Part shown: positions 1-5,779 of the stretch, one piece after another | How positions within the stretch are numbered: the stretch's first letter is position 1 | Layout of the letters: every line of letters begins with the position of its first letter | Assembly: GCA_039819115.1 (NCBI GenBank) | Contig: JBCBST010000167.1 | Coordinates: 1-5,843 of the forward strand | DNA: 5,843 nucleotides | Origin: JBCBST01 sp039819115 | GTDB lineage: Bacteria > Bacteroidota > Rhodothermia > Balneolales > Balneolaceae | Direction of reading: 5' to 3' | Notes under the pieces: model-generated | What the model saw: the letters and a program-made list of their open reading frames with translations, nothing else | What the model was told of the DNA's origin: nothing | Database searches by the model: none | Made by a program: the position numbers and the translations under genes

Positions 1-325
1 CCGCATTACTCAATACTTCATCTCCAAAACGGGAGACATCAAACTCTTCCTGTGTATAAAACCCCTCTCCCTTTTCTGCATGATCGTTGTCCTGCATGCG
101 ATAGGTTCCTATCACTTCTTCCGTTTTATTATGAATCACAAGCAAATGATGACATTGAGCATCGTACTTGTCCTCGTCCATCTGGTTCAGGTACGACTCT
201 TTCAGTCCTTCACCCAGTTCCAGATTGAATACCGAAAAGCGCAATCGGAGCGCAGCTTCAACTTCTTCTCTGCTTTCAGCAAGTCGAACCGTGTATTTAT
301 GGCTCTTAATTTTGAACCCATCCAC
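1..325 (-). CDS. OlsB-like GNAT N-acyltransferase, N-terminal part (cut by window edge)
   Basis: This is the first 108 codons of a gene that continues past the left edge. The translation contains YTVRLAESREEVEAALRLRF, then YDAQCHHLLVI, EEVIGTYRM and GFYTQEEFDVSRF. This series is typical of the acyl-ACP-dependent N-acyltransferase group in the GNAT superfamily (Acetyltransf_5; the OlsB ornithine-lipid and related aminolipid enzymes, often annotated as hemolysin-like). Family members transfer a 3-hydroxyacyl chain from ACP to the amino group of an amino acid at the inner membrane. The exact amino acid cannot be read from this fragment. The most upstream usual start codon after the in-frame TAA at 341-343 is GTG at 323-325. 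There is no clear Shine-Dalgarno sequence before it, so ACG or ATT starts a few codons upstream remain possible. The gene is divergent from the alpha/beta hydrolase. The acyl-CoA/ACP-binding core motif lies beyond the edge, so family assignment is good but substrate is open. Confidence 0.8.
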   Translation of the reverse strand, partial: MDGFKIKSHKYTVRLAESREEVEAALRLRFSVFNLELGEGLKESYLNQMDEDKYDAQCHHLLVIHNKTEEVIGTYRMQDNDHAEKGEGFYTQEEFDVSRFGDEVLSNA

Positions 326-352
326 AATTTTGAGCGTTAATTAAACTGAACT

Positions 353-360
353 AAAATCTA
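353..360 (-). promoter_or_regulatory. Candidate -7 element for the acyltransferase gene
   Basis: On the minus strand this reads TAGATTTT, one base off the Bacteroidota -7 consensus TAnnTTTG. It would place a transcript start roughly 20-25 nt before the GTG at 325. A TTG lies upstream (minus strand, about 385-387), but the spacing is longer than usual. It is AT-rich sequence in which such matches occur by chance, so this is only a candidate. Confidence 0.2.
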
Positions 361-361
361 T

Positions 362-398
362 TTAAAGCGTATTAACACATAATTAACAAGCGCTTTAA
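362..398. repeat. 8-bp inverted repeat in the divergent intergenic region
   Basis: TTAAAGCG at 362-369 is the exact reverse complement of CGCTTTAA at 391-398, with 21 bp between them. The right arm also overlaps the palindrome AAGCGCTT at 388-395. The centre-to-centre distance is 29 bp, close to three helical turns, between the start of the minus-strand acyltransferase and the plus-strand hydrolase. That geometry would suit a dimeric regulator acting on both genes, but no regulator is visible. The rest of 326-474 is AT-rich and shows no RNA gene. Confidence 0.35.
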
Positions 399-474
399 TT
401 AATGATAACCTCTGCAAAAAAACTACCCGGGCATATTATGTCTTTCTTCAGAGATAATCTTCGTATTTTATACT

Positions 475-1260
475 GTGCTTTATTTTAAAGAATATACTTC
501 ATCAAAAAGTGACCAATGGGTAGTGTTTATACACGGAGCCGGAGGATCATCTTCCATATGGTTTAATCAGATTAAGGCTTTTAAAGCCTATTTCAATGTT
601 TTACTCATAGATCTTCGTGGACATGGTCGCTCGAAAGACCTCTTGCACAAGTATTATGATGATGAATACTCCTTTAATGATATCAGCAAAGATATTCTTG
701 AGGTCCTTGACCATCTATCTATCGAAAAAGCACACTTTGTCGGCGTTTCGTTGGGTACCATCATTATACGATCGCTGGGTGAACTTGCGCCAGAGCGTGT
801 GCAATCTGCTGTTCTGTGTGGAGCGATAACCAGAATGAATATCCGGTCCCGAATTCTGGTTTTTCTGGGTCACACCTTCAAACGTGTAGTACCGTATATG
901 TGGCTATACAAATTTTTTGCATGGATTATCATGCCAAGAAAACGCCATGCAACGTCCAGGAATCTGTTTATAAGAGAGGCAAAAAAGCTTTATCAAAAAG
1001 AATTTTTAAGGTGGTTTAAGCTCACAAATCAGGTAAATCCATTACTTCGCTATTTCAAAGAAAAAGAGCTGGAAATCCCGACACTGTACGTAATGGGCAG
1101 TGAAGATTATATGTTTCTGCCTCCCGTCAAAAACATTGTTCAACAACATACCTTCTCTTCCTTAAGCGTTATCGACAATTGTGGTCATGTCTGCAATGTG
1201 GAACGACCTCAGGATTTTAACTCGGTTTCTATCGAGTTTTTAAGAAAGATTACTTCCTGA
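475..1260 (+). CDS. Alpha/beta-fold hydrolase (esterase/lipase-like), 261 aa
   Basis: This is a stand-alone alpha/beta-hydrolase of usual family length. The oxyanion-hole motif HGAGG is at residues 20-24, the strand-helix segment LLIDLRGHGRS at 43-53, and the nucleophile elbow GVSLG at 90-94, giving Ser92. The acid is probably Asp211 in GSEDYMFLP, and the catalytic His is His238 in NCGHVCNVERP. The triad is therefore complete. A cap region rich in aromatic and basic residues (about 125-195) is likely to cover the active site. No signal peptide is seen, so it is probably cytoplasmic, possibly near the membrane. The start is GTG at 475: no earlier usual start codon lies nearby in frame, the N-terminus runs straight into the first strand (QWVVFIHG), and no good Shine-Dalgarno sequence is present. 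An ATG at 438 is in another frame. The substrate is unknown. The divergent lipid acyltransferase makes a lipid ester conceivable, but that is context only. Confidence 0.9.
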   Translation: MLYFKEYTSSKSDQWVVFIHGAGGSSSIWFNQIKAFKAYFNVLLIDLRGHGRSKDLLHKYYDDEYSFNDISKDILEVLDHLSIEKAHFVGVSLGTIIIRSLGELAPERVQSAVLCGAITRMNIRSRILVFLGHTFKRVVPYMWLYKFFAWIIMPRKRHATSRNLFIREAKKLYQKEFLRWFKLTNQVNPLLRYFKEKELEIPTLYVMGSEDYMFLPPVKNIVQQHTFSSLSVIDNCGHVCNVERPQDFNSVSIEFLRKITS

Positions 1261-1269
1261 GGTTTTATT
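1206..1269 (+). terminator. Nested hairpin with T-tract at the end of the hydrolase gene
   Basis: ACCTCAGGA at 1206-1214 pairs exactly with TCCTGAGGT at 1255-1263, followed by TTTTATT (1263-1269). The 40-nt loop holds a second hairpin: AACTCG 1219-1224 with CGAGTT 1233-1238, an 8-nt loop and then a short T run (1237-1241). The structure covers the last codons and the TGA stop of the hydrolase. The T-tract lies only on the plus-strand 3' side, so it would act on the hydrolase transcript and not on the converging secretin operon. The long outer loop makes it less certain than a compact intrinsic terminator. Confidence 0.4.
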
Positions 1270-1274
1270 CGCCT

Positions 1275-3173
1275 TTATCTGAACTCTATCTCGGCGGATT
1301 CTCTGGTAAAGAGCCATGCCTCGTCATTTACATTTTCACGAATGTCCAGGAGTTTTTCTACCGATGCCTCAAAATTAGTATACCCCTGATAGGCTACGTA
1401 ATAAAAACGAGATCTCGGATTAAAGAGAAGTTCTGTGTCGTAACCAAGCCGCTGCAGCACTTTATTGAATGCGTACGCATTATTTCTAACCAGAAATGAC
1501 CCACCTATCACAAAGAATGTTGATTCATTTTCTTCTACTTCCACACCAGATTCTTTCAATTTAAGGTATTGGTCAAGATCGAAGGCTTTAGGAACAACTA
1601 ACATCAACTCTGGATATTCGACAGGCATGCTTAGTTCCTTTGCCATTGCTTTTTGCTCATCGGTCAGCTCAGTGGTAGTATCTGAGTCTTCAGGTGTTGA
1701 TTCCATTGGCTTTTCAGTAGAACCACTCTCAGGTTCTACTACTTCCCTGTCTATATACACCGTATCGGTCTTTATGATAACCTCTGGCTCAGAAGATGTA
1801 CCTGATGATGTTCGGCTACCATCCCTGTTTTCTTGTGCCGGAGGTGTGCTCGTTTCGCCTTCAAACGCAAGATCAAGCTCATTCCTATAGCGGTAACGGG
1901 TGTCGTCGATAATTGTCGACTTTTTCTGGCGAGATCGTGCAATACGATCAGGAAGTGATTCAACCAGCTCGGCTTGTACCAGAATAATCAACTCGCGCTC
2001 AATCCGTTGTTTAGAATTGTAACCAAACAAATACTTCAGTCCAAAGAACCAGCCCGGTAAATCTTTCAGAAAAGGGATACCCCTCCTGATCTCGGTTTCT
2101 TCTGTGGTATACAACCCTGCGATAGCCGTTGATTCCCCATTCAGCAACAATTTTGATGTGGTGGCTGTACGCTTAGTGATAATCGTACTTACGGCATCGG
2201 GTTGTGCAGATGATCGCTCCGCCTGCATTTCCAGATAAATAAAGGTGGTGTCATTTTCTTCGACTACCCATGGGGTAACAGTTAAAATCGTCCCTGTCTG
2301 GAAAAACCGATCTGTTACGTTACCAGCAATATCTACCTGCTTAATCGAAAAATCCTGGCCATCCTGGATATTACTTACCTGCCCTTCAATAACAGTGGTA
2401 AATGGAGTAGCTAAAATAGTACCGATATTATTTGCCTCAAAAGTGCTGAATAGCGCCTGGACGTTGACCGGACCCACATCGCCGAAGTTAATTAGTCCCT
2501 GAAATACATTTTGAGTAACGGCCGAGGCGCCAACTGTATTAATCGAAACAAACTGATCGTCGAATACGGTTTGAGGAAGATTTTCCTGAGCCTGATCACC
2601 AAAGAAATTACCCACGTTCTCCGGTATGTCGGAAGTAAGTGTTGACCAGTCTACTCCAATTTCGCGCAGTGCAGAACGGTTTCCTTCAAAAAATGTAGCA
2701 TTAATCCGCACTTCCCGTGTACGGGTAGAAACTGGAATGGGAGGTCCTAAGTTAATACCGCCTTCCAGAGTACCGTCTGTACCTAAAAGCGGGGCAGCAT
2801 TCGGATCAACAGAAGTATCTCGTTTTGGTATGATTTCCAGATATTCTTCATACGTAATCACCTCTAAGTCTCTGAATACGGTGATGTATCGAAGAGCTTC
2901 CCTCCAGTGCATAGGTGGAAGAGTAACGCCTATAGTACCGGAATACTCTGATTTGTCAAGGATAAACCGGTTGTCATATTCCTGTGAAAACTGGTTAATA
3001 ATCTCTATTGCCTCAACAAATGAGGTTGCCCGGTCAAAGGTTACAATCTCGTCTGGATTGGTATACTCTCTGAATTCCCTTGGAATGGCTTGTGCATATA
3101 AAGATGCATTCATAAGCCATAGAAAAAGGATAAGGCAAAGCCTGGGTAAAATGGGGTGTTGACTGTGATTCAT
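1275..3173 (-). CDS. PilQ/GspD-family secretin with C-terminal SPOR domain, 632 aa
   Basis: This is an outer-membrane secretin, the gated pore of type IV pilus and type II secretion machines. Residues 1 to about 29 are a Sec signal peptide (hydrophobic LCLILFLWLM, then NASLYAQA) with no lipobox. Residues about 43-117 look like an N0/STN domain (GTIGVTLPPMHWREALRYIT and then YEEYLEIIP). The secretin core spans about 153-405: REVRINATFFEGN, FEANNIGTILATPFTT, GTILTVTPWV, ESTAIAGLY and the late hallmark RGIPFLKDLPGWFFGL. A low-complexity Ser/Thr/Glu/Pro-rich linker (about 410-545) leads to a SPOR-like domain at about 551-621 (FFVIGGSF, then RFYYVAYQGY and AWLF). No AMIN domain is seen, and only about 35 residues separate N0 from the core, so no N1/NolW domain fits. 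The ATG at 3173 overlaps the preceding stop as ATGA, with an AGAGG ribosome-binding site 7 nt upstream. It is last in its operon, and its end faces the hydrolase across 14 bp. PilQ and GspD cannot be separated without the rest of the system. Confidence 0.92.
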   Translation of the reverse strand: MNHSQHPILPRLCLILFLWLMNASLYAQAIPREFREYTNPDEIVTFDRATSFVEAIEIINQFSQEYDNRFILDKSEYSGTIGVTLPPMHWREALRYITVFRDLEVITYEEYLEIIPKRDTSVDPNAAPLLGTDGTLEGGINLGPPIPVSTRTREVRINATFFEGNRSALREIGVDWSTLTSDIPENVGNFFGDQAQENLPQTVFDDQFVSINTVGASAVTQNVFQGLINFGDVGPVNVQALFSTFEANNIGTILATPFTTVIEGQVSNIQDGQDFSIKQVDIAGNVTDRFFQTGTILTVTPWVVEENDTTFIYLEMQAERSSAQPDAVSTIITKRTATTSKLLLNGESTAIAGLYTTEETEIRRGIPFLKDLPGWFFGLKYLFGYNSKQRIERELIILVQAELVESLPDRIARSRQKKSTIIDDTRYRYRNELDLAFEGETSTPPAQENRDGSRTSSGTSSEPEVIIKTDTVYIDREVVEPESGSTEKPMESTPEDSDTTTELTDEQKAMAKELSMPVEYPELMLVVPKAFDLDQYLKLKESGVEVEENESTFFVIGGSFLVRNNAYAFNKVLQRLGYDTELLFNPRSRFYYVAYQGYTNFEASVEKLLDIRENVNDEAWLFTRESAEIEFR

Positions 3174-4033
3174 CGTTGAACCTCTAAAATTAACAATTCT
3201 TGTATACCGCCTTTATCAAGATTAAATGTTGCCGTGCGATCGTCCATGTTTATGGACTGTAAAACCCCGAGATAAACCCGGTCACCAATTCGGAGTGATT
3301 TAAATGCTCCCTCCTGATCTCTCAAAAAGATACGGGTTGCTGTGATTCCCATAATTCTGCTCTGCTCAATGTTAATCAACCCGGTAGTATTCGGGGGAAG
3401 GTTATCCTTAATCAATGCACTAAAGGGATTTGTGGCAGAGATATCGGAGTTAATCCGGATCTGATTTGCTATAGATAACGAATCTGATATCTGTTGCTTC
3501 TGGAAGAAACTCTCCAACTCAAAGATAAAGTCTACGCGATCCTGATCTTCGATTTCCGGAGATGGAGTAATGGAAAGGCCCTGAACTTTATTTAACAGCT
3601 GACTATTCTCGATTTTATTGATGAACTGGATCAGATTGGGATAAGATGCATACCCGGTTATGTTAGAACGTATGATCCCATACTGAGGATCTGATACTAC
3701 TGAATCTTCAAAGACATAATCAAAATAGACCTCAGCCTCATCTGAGCTTAATTCAGTAATGTAGCGATAGATTTCATCAGGGTTATTACTCTCAAATAAC
3801 CCTTTATCATATTGCTCAACTGTTTCAAGTGCGATTTCAAACTGGGTAAGTAATTCTTCGTACCCCTCGCTTATTTGCTGTTTAGAGGTCCTGTCTCGCT
3901 CTGATTCCGAGATATTGGTTTCCAGAGTGCTGATTTTCCGTTCCTGGTAGAATTTTATGTATGCAAAACCAGCTCCGTAAATCAGAAGTACAGTTACTAA
4001 CAAGATGATGGTGTTACGGACAGCGTATGACAA
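3170..4033 (-). CDS. PilO-PilP-like fusion, inner-membrane alignment protein, 287 aa
   Basis: This is a bitopic inner-membrane protein. A short N-terminus is followed by one membrane segment (about 8-27, NTIILLVTVLLIYGAGFAYI) and a coiled coil (about 28-75). Next comes a ferredoxin-like PilO/GspM-type domain (about 100-180, including ITGYASYPNLIQFINKIENS, the conserved sequence around the PilO helix). After a short linker, residues about 200-286 read NPFSALI, then IMGITATRIFLRD, LRIGDRVYLGVLQSINMD and a final beta segment. This matches the plan of the PilP/GspC homology-region beta domain: the NPF entry, the G-D turn, and a strand that ends the protein. Such domains dock on the secretin N0 domain, which fits the secretin gene directly downstream. 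The start is TTG at 4033, abutting the TAA of the upstream gene with no gap. It is supported by GGAGG 7 nt upstream and by keeping the membrane helix whole. Its stop overlaps the secretin ATG. The PilO part is clearer than the PilP part, which rests on motif pattern and position. Confidence 0.82.
   Translation of the reverse strand: MSYAVRNTIILLVTVLLIYGAGFAYIKFYQERKISTLETNISESERDRTSKQQISEGYEELLTQFEIALETVEQYDKGLFESNNPDEIYRYITELSSDEAEVYFDYVFEDSVVSDPQYGIIRSNITGYASYPNLIQFINKIENSQLLNKVQGLSITPSPEIEDQDRVDFIFELESFFQKQQISDSLSIANQIRINSDISATNPFSALIKDNLPPNTTGLINIEQSRIMGITATRIFLRDQEGAFKSLRIGDRVYLGVLQSINMDDRTATFNLDKGGIQELLILEVQR
3181..3185 (-). promoter_or_regulatory. Ribosome-binding site of the secretin gene
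   Basis: On the minus strand AGAGG lies 7 nt before the ATG at 3173 and inside the 3' end of the pilOP-like gene. With the ATGA overlap it points to translational coupling of the two genes. Confidence 0.6.
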
Positions 4034-5779
4034 TTAGATACCTCCCTCTGATTCATCCGGATCAGCATCTAAATCCAGGTCTTCATTTACCAACTTTGGA
4101 GTATACACCGACTCATCATCGACCATCTTATGGATCGTATAACTGAAGTTATAGATCTCACGTCCCCTGAGTTCTGATGTCGTAACATCCAGCAAAGTAG
4201 CATCTGCAAAAATACCCGCAACAAGGGGGATTCGGTTTTTATAAAGTGCAACACCAGTAAGTTCGTATGTACTTGTTTGCCCAACCGGAGATAAGGAAAG
4301 AAGCCAGATAGAATTTACATCGTCAATCCCTCTGTTAATCAAATCCAGGTTTGTGGACCATCTGAGGGTACCACCACTCAGTTCATTTAACAAATCCACT
4401 TTACCCTGTAATTGTTGTAACTGGCTGCTTACCGAGTTGTAATTACTCACAATCGGATCTAGACGCCTCAGCTCGTTGGTAGCCGTTTCCAGGGTTTGTT
4501 CCAGAGATTCAATGCTCTGGTTATTGTTCTGTATGAAATAATTTAAAAGGATCGGACTCACAAAGATAAATACCAACAGCATGAACCCATGCCATTGCAG
4601 TTTAAAGATCTTCTGTCTTTCACGTACATAATTGGGGATGAGGCTAATGCCCGGAAAGTCTTCCTTACGAACGTTAGAACCGTTCCAGGCTGTGCCAATT
4701 GCGGTGGTAAACGGTCCCAAAGAAGTCTCATCAAATCCTTCCGTATCAATCAGGTCCGGATTAAACCGTAACTGATCGACTTCCACATCCGGGAATCGCT
4801 CCTGGAAGAACGATACTGCTTCTTCTCCTAAACTATTATTGCATAGTATCACTCTGTCGAGGTTCGGTACTTCACCGGTATCGAGTTGGAATAAAATCTT
4901 ACTGAAAACTGTACTCAATAATTTCTTTGATCGGGTGCCCTCCACAATCATCGGAGATACAATCCATAACCTAGAACCCCTCAGAAACATGACACGGGTG
5001 GTTTCTTCTCCAAACTGGACAACTCCTGTTATGGCATCATCGTCCCAGTCATAATTTGCACGGATGAGACCGATTAAAGTCACTTCATCCGGTACAATAT
5101 CTGAGATAAAGATTTTTCCGCGATATAAACCCTGGCTACTGTCAATCAGGTTTATCAGTAATGGAGACTCATCGATTGAAGCCAACAATAAGGCACCATC
5201 ATCACGTACGGTATAAGAGTAAAAGTCATCGGTTTTAGCATCGCCATAAAGTGATTCAAGGCGATCGTCTATAATCACCTTAAGATCTTTACGCTTGGTC
5301 TCCGAGAAGTTTACGTCTTTCAGTATTTGAAAAACCGTATTGCCGGCAGGTATGTTAAGTGCCAGGTCTACTCTCTTCACATCAATGGAAGAAAGAATAT
5401 TATAAATTAATAACTCATTGGAGGCTATAGCATCCGTTTCGTCAGCCATATCCAGATCAACCAGTTCGTCCTGATCTTCTAATTCATCCAATCCTATGTC
5501 CAGATCAAGCGAGTCATCATCGAGGCTATCCAGATCTTCAACTGAAATGGTATCGGCATCCAGGGAATCGTCCAGTCCAAAAATGGAATCATCAGTAAAA
5601 TCATTATCGAGGTCATCGAATATGGGCTCTGCTTCCGCTTTTTTAACCTTTAAATCTTCAACAAGTACGATCTTGTCGACCTGCACAAGGGATAATTTTC
5701 CTTTATTGACCCTGACCGATGCAATTTTGAGCGTATTTTCCTCTAATGTGATCCCGGTTATTACCTTTCCGCGTGCCAT
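4034..5779 (-). CDS. PilM-PilN fusion (GspL-like architecture), 581 aa
   Basis: The N-terminal part is an actin-like PilM-type cytoplasmic domain. Its first strands are KVITGITLEENTLKIASVRV, and its second half includes ITGVVQFGEETTRVMFLRG (about 250-268) and TTAIGTAWNG (about 358-367). A very acidic stretch (about 54-118) interrupts the first subdomain. Residues 377-388 (GISLIPNYVRER) match the PilN N-terminal peptide (the I-N-L-L-P type that binds PilM). They are followed by a membrane helix (about 396-416), a coiled coil (about 418-465), a ferredoxin-like periplasmic domain (about 470-552) and an acidic tail. This joined layout is that of GspL in type II secretion, whereas type IV pilus systems usually have pilM and pilN apart. 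The nucleotide-site acidic residues expected in PilM appear replaced. ATG at 5779 was chosen; TTG at 5782 and 5797 are in frame (the latter gives 587 aa), and an in-frame TGA at 5810-5812 bars anything longer. None has a convincing ribosome-binding site. It is first of the three coupled genes. Confidence 0.87.
   Translation of the reverse strand: MARGKVITGITLEENTLKIASVRVNKGKLSLVQVDKIVLVEDLKVKKAEAEPIFDDLDNDFTDDSIFGLDDSLDADTISVEDLDSLDDDSLDLDIGLDELEDQDELVDLDMADETDAIASNELLIYNILSSIDVKRVDLALNIPAGNTVFQILKDVNFSETKRKDLKVIIDDRLESLYGDAKTDDFYSYTVRDDGALLLASIDESPLLINLIDSSQGLYRGKIFISDIVPDEVTLIGLIRANYDWDDDAITGVVQFGEETTRVMFLRGSRLWIVSPMIVEGTRSKKLLSTVFSKILFQLDTGEVPNLDRVILCNNSLGEEAVSFFQERFPDVEVDQLRFNPDLIDTEGFDETSLGPFTTAIGTAWNGSNVRKEDFPGISLIPNYVRERQKIFKLQWHGFMLLVFIFVSPILLNYFIQNNNQSIESLEQTLETATNELRRLDPIVSNYNSVSSQLQQLQGKVDLLNELSGGTLRWSTNLDLINRGIDDVNSIWLLSLSPVGQTSTYELTGVALYKNRIPLVAGIFADATLLDVTTSELRGREIYNFSYTIHKMVDDESVYTPKLVNEDLDLDADPDESEGGI
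4041..4049 (-). promoter_or_regulatory. Strong ribosome-binding site that decides a TTG start
   Basis: On the minus strand AGAGGGAGG lies 7 nt before the TTG at 4033, inside the last codons of the pilMN-like gene. It is the best Shine-Dalgarno match in the window and supports TTG as the real start of the pilOP-like gene, since no ATG precedes its membrane helix. Confidence 0.7.
5426..5620 (-). other. Acidic low-complexity segment inside the PilM-like domain
   Basis: These bases encode residues about 54-118 of the pilMN-like protein. About 29 of 65 residues are Asp or Glu and none is Lys or Arg, with recurring Leu-Asp and Ser-Leu-Asp-Asp units (for example DSLDDDSLDLDIGLDELEDQ). It is expected to be disordered. 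In PilM and GspL the strands on either side are normally joined by a much shorter connection, so it reads as an insertion. The repetition is at the amino-acid level, with only loosely repeated DNA. Confidence 0.7.

Noticed and set aside
80..340. Plus-strand 86-codon open frame.
   Set aside because: It is antisense to the acyltransferase fragment, whose minus-strand translation matches a known family; the plus-strand product has no recognisable pattern.
432..440. TATTAT as a sigma70-type -10 box for the hydrolase.
   Set aside because: No acceptable -35 lies at the right distance, and the region is AT-rich enough for chance matches.
2626..3162. Plus-strand 178-codon open frame antisense to the secretin (and a 141-codon one at 1465-1890).
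   Set aside because: Both are Ser-rich shadows of a clear secretin reading frame, with no domain pattern of their own.
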